NCBI RefSeq assembly: GCF_000208745.1
Contig: NC_030856.1
Span: 6,334,946 to 6,398,945 of the forward strand
Length of the DNA stretch: 64,000 nt
From: Theobroma cacao
Lineage: Eukaryota; Streptophyta; Magnoliopsida; Malvales; Malvaceae
Reading direction: 5' to 3'
Numbering within the stretch: the stretch's first letter is position 1; each line of letters opens with the position of its first letter. Made by a program: the position numbers and the translations under genes. The notes beneath the pieces are model-generated. The model did no database searches, had not been told where the DNA came from, and worked only from the letters and a program-made list of their open reading frames with translations. Below are positions 29,216 to 41,555 of this stretch, piece after piece.

Positions 29216-29429
29216 CCCCTCTAGATAAGCCCTACTCTCTCATTGTGGCAGAAAAGCAGTAAAGCAAGGGCTAGTTTATTACCAGTTTTATATATAAAAA
29301 TCAGTTGATGATGATGCTGATGATGAACTCTTCCACTGGTCAAGGCAATGTCCCTCAACGGAGAAATGCAGCTCCCCTTCCCAGCATTTGGGATCCTCAA
29401 TTCATCATGTCCTTTACAGCTCCTTATGC

Positions 29430-29456
29430 GGTATATATATATATTTAAATTTCGGT

Positions 29457-29496
<40 letters not shown>

Positions 29497-29600
29497 GAAG
29501 TNNNNNNNNNNNNNNNNNNNNNNNNNNNNNNNNNNNNNNNNNNNNNNNNNNNNNNNNNNNNNNNTATTAATTTACTATATATATATATTTAATGAAGTCT
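29430..29600. repeat. (TA)n microsatellite with sequence gap
   Basis: Long TA repeats in TPS2 intron 1 surround a run of N at 29502-29564. The gap length is unknown, so the intron size here is not reliable. Confidence 0.9.
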
Positions 29601-31233
29601 CATTAATTATCTTCATGGACAAGGTTGATTAAGCTGATGATTTTAACCTGGTTTGCAGTATGAGGATGAGCATGCAACCCGGCTGGAAGTGTTGAAAGAA
29701 GATGCGAAAAGCTTGATTGCTGCCACTTCCATGGAAGATCCTCGAGACCTGTTGAAGCTCATTGACACCATTCAGCGGTTAGGAGTTGCTTATCACTTTG
29801 AGAAGGAGATTAAGGTGGCTCTTCATCTTGTTCATGCTTATATTCCCACTGATCTTTACCATACAGCTTTGCAATTTCGACTTCTACGTGAGAATGGTTT
29901 TTCCATCAGCTCAGGTGAAAGCATGATACTAGAAAACATTATCAAAGACACTTGAACATTTGATAAAATCTTTCCTTAACGTGCAAGATTATATCTAACG
30001 ATCTTCATTATAACTCAAAACAGACGTGTTCAACAAATTCATGGACAAAGATGGGAAATTCATGGACAATGTAAGAGAAGATGTGATGGGGCTTTTGAGC
30101 TTGTTTGAGGCAGCACATCTTGGGATACCAGGAGAGAATGTCTTAGAAGAAGCAAAGAGTTTTAGCAGAAATCATCTCAATTTGTTAACAGGAAAGCTGG
30201 AGAGTAACATAGCTGAGCAGGTTCAACAGTCTCTGGACGTTCCACTGCATTGGAGAATGGCAAGGAGTGAAGCAAGGAACTTCATTGAAGCCTACCAAAG
30301 GGATAAGGCAAAGAGCTCTGTCTTGCTCGAGCTTGCTAAGTTGGATTACAATGTCTTGCAATCAATCTACCTAAAGGAGCTAGCAGAGTAATAAGCTATA
30401 AACCTATCTACCTACTTTGATATTGCTTATTAATATCTCAAACATGGCTAAAATTTGTGGGCCCATGCAGGTGGTGGGAGGACATGAACTTCAAGGAGAA
30501 GCTACCTTTAAGCCGAGATCGATTGATGGAATCCTATGTTGTGGCAGTGGGATCAATCTCTAACCCCCAATTCCCCAAAGGCAGGAAGAATATTGCAAAA
30601 TTTTGTGCCACGGCAACATGTGTTGATGATGTATACGACAATTATGGATCAATTGATGAGCTTGAAAAATTCACTGAAGCATTGGGTCGGTATATAGTAT
30701 TATACGTTTATATTAAGTTAATACACTCATTCTCTCTTCATGCCAAATCATTTATATTTCCTAACAGATGGGATATTAAGGCCATGGAGGAACTCCCAGA
30801 GTACTTGAAAGTATGCTACTTAGCCCTGTATAACTCTGTTGATGACGTAGTCCAAGATGCCTCCGAACATCTTGACCTGGAAGTTCTACCTTATGTTAAG
30901 GACAAAGTAAGTAAGACTAATGGTCACGAGTGATAAATTATTGGCATAATCTTTTATTAGGTTAAATTAAATTTATATATTTTTATTTTAGGTTAAATAG
31001 GTATTGATTAATGATTGATTAATTATTATTAATTAAAATATTATTTATAATTTAATATTCACGTGATGAATGAAAAATATTACATTATCATGTCATTATG
31101 TCACATCAACATATCATATCATCATATTAATATATGCATTTCTAACCTTAAATGTGACACCTTTGATTCTCGATAATAAAAAATACAAGAATAGTTTTAT
31201 ATTTGATTTTACATTAAGTGCTTATATTCGACC

Positions 31234-34154
31234 TGTAAAATCCGACCTTATAAAATACTTGTCATGACATACATGTGATGATAGCATGATTGCATGCTAG
31301 GAGAGTTCCGAAAAATTTACAAAAGTAGGTATTGTACCTAGAGGTACAACAAAGTTGATTTAAGCCTCGAACTAGATCAAATAGAGAATTTGAGATGAAA
31401 TTAAGGATATTAAAGTACCAAAATGGTTTAATATGGTGATTTGGAGTTCGAGGATCAATTTGGAGTCAAACGAAATTTTCACTATCCAGGGGCAAAATGG
31501 TCATTTGTCACCTGGGGACAAAATGGGAATTTTTAGAAAAGATTTTCTGACCCCATTTGACTTATTAGAGTATGATTTGAGGTTAAGAAGTGAAAAAAAA
31601 TTTTAATTTCGGTATTTTTCAGAGCATAGGGGTAAAATGATAATTTCACCACCTTAGTGGCAAAATTATAATTTTACACCACCATGACATTTGTCAAGCT
31701 CCAGAATTCTACCTCTTATTATTTTATGCTATGGATAAATATTAGAGCATTTGTGGTGGTGAGAAAAGGCTTAAAAATTAAGTTAAAACAAGTGGACCAA
31801 TAAAAATGTGACATGTGTCAAAATTTTAATATTTTTATATTGCCATTTAAAAGCCAGCCCACACTCTTCCACTCAGCATTTCAAGGCCGACCAGCACCTG
31901 CAGAAAAGAGAAGAAAAGAAAAGCAAAACCCTAGGGAGGAAAAACTAAGGAAAAATTGTTGAATTTTCAAGAAATTGTGACTAAAGGTAAGATTTTTAAT
32001 ATTAAGCTTGAAATTCATCTTGCCCATGCATTTTTTTCCATTTTCCATGAATTAAATTCAAGTTTTCATGAGGGGCAATATGCTGGCCAGATTTGGAGAG
32101 AGAAAGTTGGTGATGAATTTAGTTGAATTTCAAGGTAACTTAGTGTTTTTAGGTGTTTAGTAACATTTAGTATGAAAATTAAGCAAGAAATCCACATGCC
32201 CATTATAGAACCTATCTTGGCTGAATTTTATGGGTGAGGATTGATGATGAATTTGGTTGTTTTTCATGCCATTTAGATGTATTTAGTGCTTAGGAATACC
32301 GAAAATCGAAAACGGGTACCGAAAAATTTTACTCTCGTTGTTGGCAATTTGCACCATAATGAGAGATATTTTGGTAATTGCACTTAGAATAGACTTGTAG
32401 TGAAGTTTGTGGAATTTTGGGGAGTACTGGAAGTGCAATAAATTAATTGGAATCGAATTGGATGTTTAGACCTATTAAATAGTGTATAGTGCGCGATAGG
32501 CCGAACACCTCCCATTTCATTGCATGCATTCATATAGAACATAGAATAGTTTTGTAACGATTTAGCATAAGTATATTAAATTTCCCGTTGCACATTATGT
32601 ATAGGTGGTGAGCCCTCGGATAAGGGCAAAGGTATTGCACCCGAGGATCAAGAATAGGAGTGTTGTAAATTCCCGTCAAAGTGAGTAACCACTGTTCATC
32701 TTATCTATCTAGAGTATTTTTACAATCGTTTTTATGATTTTAAGAATATTGAACCTAAATGAATTTTATGTTTTATGACTAATAATCGATTTAAGGAATA
32801 AGGTTTATGACTTATTTTACAATTCAATAATGTTTCTGAAAATGTGAGTATGTGGAGACCAACCTTTGATGTTGCTTATATATTTAAGTTTACGTACCTA
32901 TGTTTGGAATTGATGATTTATGAACTGATACGTGATGACATATGTGGCTGGGTTTTTGGGTTGTGAAATATATAAACTGTTTGTTTTCCTTTGACAGGCT
33001 GGGTAGTATTATGTTAGCCACGTTATGCTGTCAAAATTTTATTGATTGGTGGGTTATTGAATTAGTCACTGCACTAGGCGAGTTTCCGTGGACCAGCCTA
33101 TTAGAGGGGCACGGTAAACCCCGTTATATTTACCTTAGTAGGAGAGGCGCGAAGGATATCTCCTAAGGTACGATAGAGTTCACTTCACGCCGAACCACCA
33201 CTTGAGGATGAACTCTGCCAACGCCAAGGGATGGCTAAACTATGTTTTTATGAGTAGTTGTTAACTTAATAACCTTGGCGGACTCGGTTGAATGCCTCAG
33301 CCAAGGTATCACCGAGTATGATTTTTGGCATGAGCTAAGTTTTTAAGAAAATCATAAGTCGTGATGTGTATTATAATGAAATGTGTTGTTTTATATGATT
33401 TGAAACAAGTACAAAATGTTGTGGATTATGGTATGATGAAAAGTTAACTGTCTCCATTTACTCGGCTTTAGATGTTAATGACGGACTTTGTTTACTCACT
33501 GAGTTTATGAAAACTCACCCTTTCTTTTTTAACCATTTCAGGTTCAAGATAATCTGTAGGCAGTCGATTTCATCAAGGATTTCTTTTGGACTTACTTCCT
33601 TGAAAATCGTAGGTCTACATTCTTGCACACTTTTGGTTATCTCGGGGTCCATATGCCACTGTAGGATAATTTTGAATACCTGGTTTACTGTATTACTATG
33701 TGTATGAATTTATTTTGTTCTCACGCTACAAAAATTATTTATGCATAGTTCTATAAAAATTGTTTTATAAGAAAATGGAATATATTATCGAATATTTTTA
33801 TTTAGTCTAATTAGTCAACTTTTCACTCCAAATGGATGATTTAGATTGTAAAAATTTATTTTTAATCGTAAATGGATATCTTTCTACCATACGTTGTATT
33901 TTTATCAGGTTTCGAAATTTTAGGTAAAAATGACCAAAATACCCCTATGTGGTCAAAATTTTATTTGGATTGTTTTCGATCTAAAATAATTTATTTTCTC
34001 TTAAAACTCGATATTTAGTGACTATTGCTCACAGGGGAAGTGAAAAACTGATGCAAGAGCCTTGCGAGGTTTCGGTTGACATACCGAGTAATGAATGATT
34101 ACCGAGATTTCGCGGCGGTTGTCACGGGCTCGAAGGGAGTGTAGGGTCGTGACA
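31234..34154. mobile_element. 2921-bp solo LTR in TPS2 intron 5
   Basis: Starts TGTAAAATCCGACC and ends GGGTCGTGACA, flanked by a perfect 5-bp target duplication CGACC (31229-31233 and 34155-34159). The uninterrupted site is preserved in TPS1 (TTTGACCTGTTCAAAAAG). No gag, pol or internal direct repeat is present, so this is a solo LTR left by recombination between the two LTRs. Long LTRs with sections such as ACTCGGTTGAATGCCTCAGC are typical of Tekay/Del-type gypsy elements; lineage is inferred. Small frames inside (31070-31267, 32942-33166, 33507-33707) have no coding evidence. Confidence 0.85.
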
Positions 34155-34534
34155 CGACCTGTTCAAAAAGTCTAGATCAATAATATATAATTACTAATAA
34201 TTAAGTAATTTGTGTTGAATGCAGTGGATAGCTTATTGTAGAGGAATGCTAAAAGAAGCACAATGGAATCGGAGTGGATGCATGCCGACTTTGGATGAAT
34301 ATTTAAAAAATGCATGGATCTCTGTTGGTGTTCCAGTAGCCTTGGCCATTTCTCATGTCTGCACAAGTGAGTCCATAACTGAATATTTGCCTCACTGCAT
34401 TGAGAATTGGTCTACCTTTGAGTTTTTTTATCATACTTGCCTTATTTTTAGGCTTGTAGACGATTTAATGACCTTCAAGGTACAATTAATTTACATGAAA
34501 TTTGTCATAATCTTACACTGCATTTGCATAGTTT

Positions 34535-35080
34535 TAAAAAAAATACTTAAAAACCCTTTAAATTATTTTTAAAAATTTAAATAAATTTTATTATTTTATT
34601 ACATGAAATTATGTTCTCGTATTTTTATTTTAAACCAAATAAAACCTTATACTTTATTTTGGGTGAAATAAGTTATTACAATGGTTGATTTAGTCAAAAT
34701 GTAACATATCATTTTATACTACATGTCGGTAACATGGCATATTAATATGCCATAATCGGAGATAGCGTGGCATGTTGATGTGTCATAATAATATGATCAT
34801 GTGATATTTTCATATTCCACATCAACATACATCAGCGATACGAAAGTATAAAATGACAAATAATATTTTAACTAATAGTAATTAATCATCATTAGTTATA
34901 AAAGTTTATTAAATGACATTTTGACTAATAGTAATTAGTCAATCATTGTTATTAATGTTTATTTGATTCAAAATAAAAATATAAACAATTAATTGGATAC
35001 AATAAAAAAATAATTTTTTTTTAATTTTTTTAAAATAATTCAAGAGTTTTTTCAAATATTATATCATAAAGATCCAAGAC
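34535..35080. repeat. Fold-back MITE in TPS2 intron 6
   Basis: Copy of the intron 6 element of TPS1, with an additional partial repeat of the TTAGTTATAAAAGTTTATT / TTGACTAATAGTAATTA segment near 34870-34950. Arms again inverted around a centre with GATCATGTGAT. Confidence 0.55.
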
Positions 35081-35201
35081 TAAATTAATAAGTTGACTCT
35101 AATTTGTTATATTTTGTCGTGGAGAAAGGCCGAGATGGAAAGAGGAGAGGCAGTGAAATCGATTGGGTGTTACATGATCCAACATGATGTGTCAGAGGAA
35201 A

Positions 35202-36275
35202 AATAATAAATCAACCTTTCAAATGTGTATATCAAAAATCATGAAAATGAAGAAAAAAAATTGATCAACAAAAAGAAAGGTCTTTGGTTAAATAATGAAG
35301 AATGTTGATTAACTAAAATTTAAATTGAAAAAATGGCGGGTTGAAGAATATTGAGAAACAGAATCCACTTAGTCGACCAAGATGTGAGTTAGTTGACTAA
35401 GAAGCTACTGCCAAAATCTGGGCTTCAAGACAGAACCAACTTAGTCGACCAAGAAATGGTTTAGTCGACTAAGTACACACTGCTAGAATTACCAGAGACA
35501 GGAAGTAGAAAATAGAGACGACTTAGTCGACTAAGAGCATTATGCCTGCAAGTTTGAAATTTGTACTAAAAGACAGAGTAACGGCTAGAATCGACTCCCA
35601 ATTGTCTCCAACGACTAGAAAACTGTCAAACTGCCATTAGAGATGTTTTTCCAAGTATAAAAAGTTCTTCCAACAGATAGAAAAAAGTTTTTTGGAAGTT
35701 TTGAAGAGATTTGAGTCATTAAGAGCTGAAAAACCAGAAGATTTCTTCTTTATCTCACTGCACTTAAACGTTTATCCTTTGTTTTTGTATTCTGCACTCA
35801 ACTTTGTACCATTTAGATCAACTTGTGATCATAGATACTTTCTTTTACTTCTCTTCTTATATTCTTAAAGTGAGGGTGTTACTTTAAGTGTTTGTTTCAA
35901 GTTAGGATTGCTTGAATGTGTTAAGGTTCTAACTTAGCTTTGAAAAGTTAGGTGTTGGGTTTTAGTTTAGCCAATGAAAAACTAGTGTAAAAGGTTTTGG
36001 CTGAGCCTTGTAAAAGCCATTGTAAAGCTTGGTGAAAGCTTGTGAATTTCACCGTTTCTAGTGGATTGAGTTGGAAAATCCTTGATTAGATAATCAAGGT
36101 AGTGGATGTAGGTCTTGGACCAAACCACTCTAAATTGTGCTGTCTTGTTTACTCTGTTTTTGTTTCATTTTCTTTCTATCATTTGTCTCGCTTTTATCTT
36201 GACTTAGAGATAATTTTTAAAAGAGCCAAATTATACTATTCACCCCCCCTCTAGCACATATTATTGGGACCAACA
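35202..36275 (+). repeat. Left LTR of the copia element (5' truncated)
   Basis: Matches 44318-45399, ending TATTATTGGGACCAACA. It contains five near-palindromes of the type CTTAGTCGACTAAG (35368, 35388, 35440, 35460, 35522). The first 100 bp or so of the LTR (from TGTTGGTTCC) are missing. Confidence 0.85.
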
Positions 36276-36278
36276 GGT

Positions 36279-36290
36279 GGTACCAAAGCT
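36279..36290 (+). other. Primer-binding site, initiator Met-tRNA type
   Basis: TGGTACCAAAGC, three bases after the LTR end, differs at two positions from the usual copia site TGGTATCAGAGC complementary to initiator Met-tRNA. Confidence 0.75.
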
Positions 36291-36333
36291 AGTTCCATGT
36301 TATTAAGGTTTAACACCCTTTGGGATGATCCAA

Positions 36334-37590
36334 ATGGCTCTCCAAAAATCCATAATTACTAAGAGACAATCAACAAATAAACAACCTCTGTTTGATGGCT
36401 CTAACTATCCTTATTGGAGTACTAGGATGTCAATTTATATTAGAGCTATAGATTATGAAATGTGAGACGTCATAACTGATGGACCCTTTATTCCCTCAAA
36501 CTTGAATGTAGTTACAAATGAGATGATGCCTAAGTCAACGTCTAAATGGACCGAGGTTGAAACTAAGAAAGTTCAAACAAATTTTAAGGCCATCAATACA
36601 TTGCATTGTGCCTTGACCCCTACTGAATTCAACACAGTCTCAAATTGTACAACAGCTAAGCAAGTGTGGGACAAACTTAGGATAATCCATGAAGGGACTT
36701 CTCAAGTCAAGGAGTCCAAAATAGCCCTCTTGACACATAATTATGAAATGTTCAAAATGGAGCCTAGTGAAGACATCACCAACATGTTAGATAGATTTAC
36801 AAACATTATAAATAAATTGAGTCAGCTAGGCAAGCCAATACTCGAGCATGAAATAGTTAAAAGACTTCTTAGAAGCCTACCAAAAAATTAAAAGCCTAAA
36901 GTGACTACAATCCGAGAGGCCAAGGATCTAAATGTTATTACCTTAGATGAGATTTGTGGTTCTCTCCTTACTCATGAGCTGGAGCTTAAAGAGAAAGAAG
37001 AAGAAGAAGAAGATAGGAGAGAAGCAAAGGAAAAGAAAAAGAGCATTACACTTAAAGCCAGCATCCTTGAAGAAAAGCTGGAAGAATTGTCATGTGATGA
37101 TGATGAAGAGTTAGCTCTGGTTGCAAGAAAATTCAGAAAGCTTATGGGCAGAAGAAACTGGAGACTAGCTAGAAAAGGATTTAGAAAAGATCAAGGTGCT
37201 TCATGGAAAATTAGAAACAAAAAGGAGAAGCTGATCTGCTACGAGTGTAAGAAACCTGGTCACTTCAAGTCCGAATGTCTATTGCTGAAAGATGAAACTC
37301 CAAAGAAAAACAAGAAATCTAAGAAAGCAATGGTGGTAGCTGCATGGTCGGATAGTGACACATCAAGCTCTGAAGCTGAAGATGAAAAATCTGAGAAAAG
37401 AGCAAACATCTGTTTGATGGCACAAGATGATGAAACCAAGGTATCCTCATCCCCCTGTGATATTTCTATTGATGATTTACAAGATGAGTATGAGTGCCTT
37501 TATGATGAATTTGAAAAACTCTTTTCAAAATACAAGACTTTAAAGAAAAAGGCTGCATCTCTTGAAAATGATTTGGAAAAGATAAGATAA
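36334..37590 (+). pseudogene. Copia gag
   Basis: Starts at ATG 36334 (MALQKSIITKRQSTNKQPLF, then DGSNYPYWSTRM, the usual copia gag opening). It continues through TAKQVWDKLRIIHEGTSQVK and a Glu/Lys-rich region to a zinc knuckle CYECKKPGHFKSEC (C-x2-C-x4-H-x4-C, near 37240) that binds genomic RNA. Two in-frame stops (TGA near 36462, TAA at 36889) interrupt it; the TGA replaces a probable Trp. A coiled-coil tail follows to 37590. Gag would form the virus-like particle. Confidence 0.85.
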
Positions 37591-40500
37591 GAGTTCAATT
37601 CTGTTTTTAAGCAAAGAAATTTTCTGCAAGTTGAGTTCGAACATTCAAAAACAGATTTGGAAGTTATGAAATTGGAGCTGGAAAATAGAACTGAAGCTTT
37701 GCAAAAGGCAATAGATGAAAATATTGCTCTTAAGAATTTAAGTAAAGAATCATCAAAATAGAGCATAAATTTCAGAAAAAATGCAAATGACTTTTCCCCT
37801 AGATGTTATGTTTGTGATAAACTTGGTCATTTATCTTACAACGGCTATAGAAGAAGAAACACACAGAAAACAAAAATGATTTGGGTTCCAAAAGGATCTT
37901 ACATTGCTACTAACCTTCAAGGACCCATCAAATTATGGGTACCTATAAAGAAAAATTAAAATTTTGTTTTGTAGGTTGAGCTGCACTTAAAGGAGACATG
38001 CTCAAGAGTTCAACTCAAGAAGAAGCAGCCTTAGTACATGGACAGTGGCTGCTCACGGCACATGACTTGAGATGAAATGTTATTTGCTCAGTTAGACAAG
38101 AGGAAGAAGGTACCGTATCCTTTGGTGATGATTCAAAAGGTAGAATTCATGGGATAGGTACTGTTGGTAAGAACTCCCAAACTCAAATTAGTCATGTGTT
38201 TTTAGTAAAAGGTTTAAAGCATAATTTATTGAGTATTAGTCAATTATGTGATAAAGAATTTAAAGTATGTTTTGATTCAATTAAGTGAGAAGTAATAGAC
38301 ATAGGTACAAACAAAGTCTCATTTATAGGAAAAAGATTGAAGAATATGTATGTTGTTTTTCTTGAGGATCTTGAAATAAATAGTGAAATATGTCTTGTTG
38401 CAAATGCTGAAAATTACAGCTGGTTATGGCATAAAAGATTAGGACATGTAAGCTTACATACTATGTCAAAATTGATTAGAAAGAACTTAGTTGTGGGGCT
38501 GCCAAATTTAAAATTTGAAAATGAGAAAATATGTGATGTTTGTCAACTAGGAAAATAAGTTAGAACATCCTTCAAGACTAAGAAGATTGTGTCAACATCT
38601 AGACCTCTTGAATTGTTACATATTGATCTGTTTGGTGCAATAAGCATAACTAGCTTAGGAGGAAAATCTTATGGCTTTGTAATAATTGATGACTATTCTA
38701 GGTACACTTGGGTTTATTTTCTTGCTCATAAGAATGATGCTTTATCAGCATTTATAAGTCATTGTAGAAGAGTAGATAATGAAAAAGGACTAGCTATAGT
38801 TAGTATAAGGAGTGATCATGGAAGAGAATTTGAAAGTGATGAATTTGAGAAATTTTGTAATGAAAGGGGTTAGATCACAATTTCTCTGCACCTAGAACAC
38901 CCCAGCAAAATGGAGTTGTAGAGAGGAAAAATCGAACCTTAAAGGAAATGGCTAGAACTATGCTATGTAAGAATAACCTACCAAAATATTTTTGGGCTGA
39001 GGCAGTGAACACAACAACTTATATACTTAATAGAGTCTCAATAAGACCCATGATATCTAAGACACCATATGAACTTTACAAGGATAGGAAACCAAATATT
39101 TCTCACCTTAGGAGTTTTAGTTGTAAATGCTTTGTATTGAACAATGGAAAATAGCCCTTAGGAAAGTTTGATGCAAAAAGTGATGAGGCAATATTTTTAA
39201 GATATGCATTAAACTCTAAGGCTTATAAAGTTTTCAACAAAAGGACTCTAAATGTTAAAGAATCGATCCATGTAGTTTTTGATGAGTCCAATGCTTCACT
39301 AAAGGAAATTCATGTTGCTAATGATGATGTAGAAATCCTAGAAAAACAAATGGAAGAAATGAGCTTACAAAACAATAAAAATAGTTAAGAAATCTCAACT
39401 AGAAGAGAAAATGAAACTCCATCTCTAGAAGATTTGCAAAGAACTAAAAATCAGCATAATGACCTTCCAAGGAGTTGGAGATTTGTAAGAAACCATCCAC
39501 AAGATCAAATAATAGGTGACATTTCTCAAGGAGTTAGAACTAGGAGAACAACTAGAGAAACTTGTGAATTTTCAGCTTTCATATCTCAAATTGAGCCTAA
39601 AAACTTTGAAGAAGCTGAAAAAGAGGAAAGTTAGATAATGGCCATGCAAGAGGAACTTGACCAATTCACAAGAAACTGTGTATGGTCATTGGTACCTAGA
39701 CTTTCAAATCACCCTATTGTTGGCACAAAATGGGTGTTTAGAAATAAGGTAGATAAGCAAGGAAATGTAGTTAGAAATAAAGTTAGGTTAGTAGCTTAAG
39801 GATACAATCAAGAGGAAGGAATAGACTATGATGAAACCTTTGTACTGGTTGCTAGAATTGAAGCCATAAGGTTGTTGTTAGCTTTTGCAAGCGTCATGAA
39901 TTTCAAATTGTACCAAATATATGTAAAAAGTGCATTTTTAAATGGATTCATTCAAGAGGAAGTATATGTTGAACAACCACCAGGTTTTGAAGATTTTGAA
40001 AAACCAGATCATGTTTTCAAACTTCACAAAGCCTTGTATGGATTGAAACAAGCTCTTAGAGCTTGGTATGAGAGGCTTTCAAAATTTCTAGTTGAGAAAG
40101 ATTATGTTAGAGGTAGCATTGATACTACATTGTTCATTAAAAGATATTTAAATGATTTAATTGTTGTGCAAATATATGTGGATGACATTGTATTTGGTGC
40201 AACTAATGAGGCTTTATGCAAGAACTTTGCTAAAAAAATGTAAGGTGAATTTGAGATGAGCATGATGAGAGAGTTGAAATACTTTCTTGGTCTTCAAATT
40301 AAGCAAGGTGAGGAAGGAATCTTCATCAACCAAGAAAGATACACTCAACATATGCTCAAGAAGTTCGATATGCTAAAACTGAAGCCAATCTCCACACCAA
40401 TGAGTCCATCCACAAGACTTGATCTAGATGAAAAAGGAAAGGATGTAGATCAAAAGCTATATAGAGGTATGATCGGTTCATTACTTTACTTAACACCAAA

Positions 40501-41125
40501 TAGACCAGATATTCAGTTTAGTGTGTGTTTGTGTGCTAGATTTCAATCACAACCTAAAGAATCACACTTAACAGCTGTTAAGAGAATTTTTAGATACCTC
40601 TTAAAAACTCAAACTTTAGGCATATGGTATTCTAGAGAATCAACTCTTAGCTTAGTTGGATATTCAAATGCTGACTTTGCTGGTAGCAAAAGTGATAGGA
40701 AAAGTACCAGTGGAACATGCCAATTTATAAGTAGTATGCTAGTGTCATGGTCCAGTAAAAAGCAAAATTCAATGGCTTTATCTACAGCAAAAGCAGGGTA
40801 TGTATCACTAGGTAGTTGCTACGCCCAAATATTATGGATTAAACAACAACTAAAGGACTATGGATTATCAATGCATAACGTACCAATATACTGTGATAAT
40901 ACAAGTGCAATTAATATTTGAAAGAACCCTGTGCAGCATTCTAGGACAAAACACATTGAAATTAGACACCATGTTGTTGGAGACCATATGGTGAAAGGTG
41001 ATATTAAAATTGAATTTATGAATACTTTGCATCAATTAGCAGATATTTTTACCCAACCTCTGAATGAAGATAGATTCTGTGAAATTAGAAGGAATTTAAG
41101 AATGATTAGTGTGCAAGAGTTATGA
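37591..41125 (+). pseudogene. Copia pol (protease, integrase, RT, RNase H)
   Basis: Pieces in order: protease site YMDSGCSRHMT (38036), pre-integrase zinc region WLWHKRLGHVSLHTM (about 38422) with CDVCQLGK, integrase core with HIDLFGAI, VIIDDYSRYTWVYF, SDHGREFES and TPQQNGVVERKNR, reverse transcriptase with KSAFLNGFIQEEVYVEQPPG and YVDDIVFGA (40177), and RNase H with ADFAGSKSDRKSTSG, YCDNTSAINI and RTKHIEIRHH. Stops lie near 38286, 38556, 39798, 40241 and 40919, and frameshifts near 38875, 39152 and elsewhere. Several stops replace a Gln codon by one C-to-T change. All catalytic regions are recognisable but no full polyprotein can be made. Confidence 0.9.
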
Positions 41126-41555
41126 GAAAATTTTTGGTTCATGCACTTGAAACAAAATGCATTTAGTCGACTAAGGTGAATCTTAGTCAACTAAGAGTTT
41201 TCTGGTAGCATTAAATAATAAGATTCAGTGAATAAAATGAAGAAGGAATAAAATAATATAAAAAGTGTGTGTACTGGGTAATAAAGAAAGGAGAAAAACT
41301 GGCTAAGTGAATAACCAAAATTTTAGAGGGAACTTTTGAAATTTTAAGCAAATAAAATGAGGCAAAATTTAAGGGGGAGGCAGACGGTTTTCTAAGGGAA
41401 ATTAAAACTGCTTACAACTTATTTCTCCACATTTTCTCTCCCCTAAAACTCAATCATCTAAAACTAAAACCCATTCTCTCTACATTCTCACCTCTGAAAC
41501 CGACTCACACAAAACCAAAACCTTCGAGCCCCAGTCAGAAATCTTCATAATCAAA
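41126..41555 (+). other. Spacer between pol and the extra 3' ORF
   Basis: Non-coding. It carries two more copies of the LTR palindrome (TTTAGTCGACTAAG near 41162 and CTTAGTCAACTAAG near 41182) and a pyrimidine-rich stretch (41400-41530) before the ORF start. Confidence 0.5.

Larger units (their letters stand above)
29308..35206 (+). pseudogene. TPS: TPS2: terpene synthase broken by two LTR insertions
   Basis: Exons 29308-29430, 29659-29914, 30024-30387, 30471-30689, 30768-30906, 34225-34479 and a truncated seventh exon from 35129. The first six are open and in frame, with RRx8W, RDR, DDVYD and DDLMTFKAE motifs, and exon 3 is 9 bp shorter than in TPS1 (one of the repeated KEL units missing). 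Intron 5 holds a 2.9-kb solo LTR. Exon 7 is cut after HDVSEE by the copia LTR, which supplies a stop two codons later, so about 75 C-terminal residues are lost. Those form the last helices of the catalytic fold, so activity is not expected even if intron 5 is spliced. The start region reads MMMLMM. As in TPS1, the usual tryptophan after RDR is replaced (ESYVVAVG). Confidence 0.85.

Noticed and set aside
32942..33166. 74-codon open frame in the solo LTR
   Set aside because: Lies wholly within LTR sequence that shows no gag or pol motif elsewhere.
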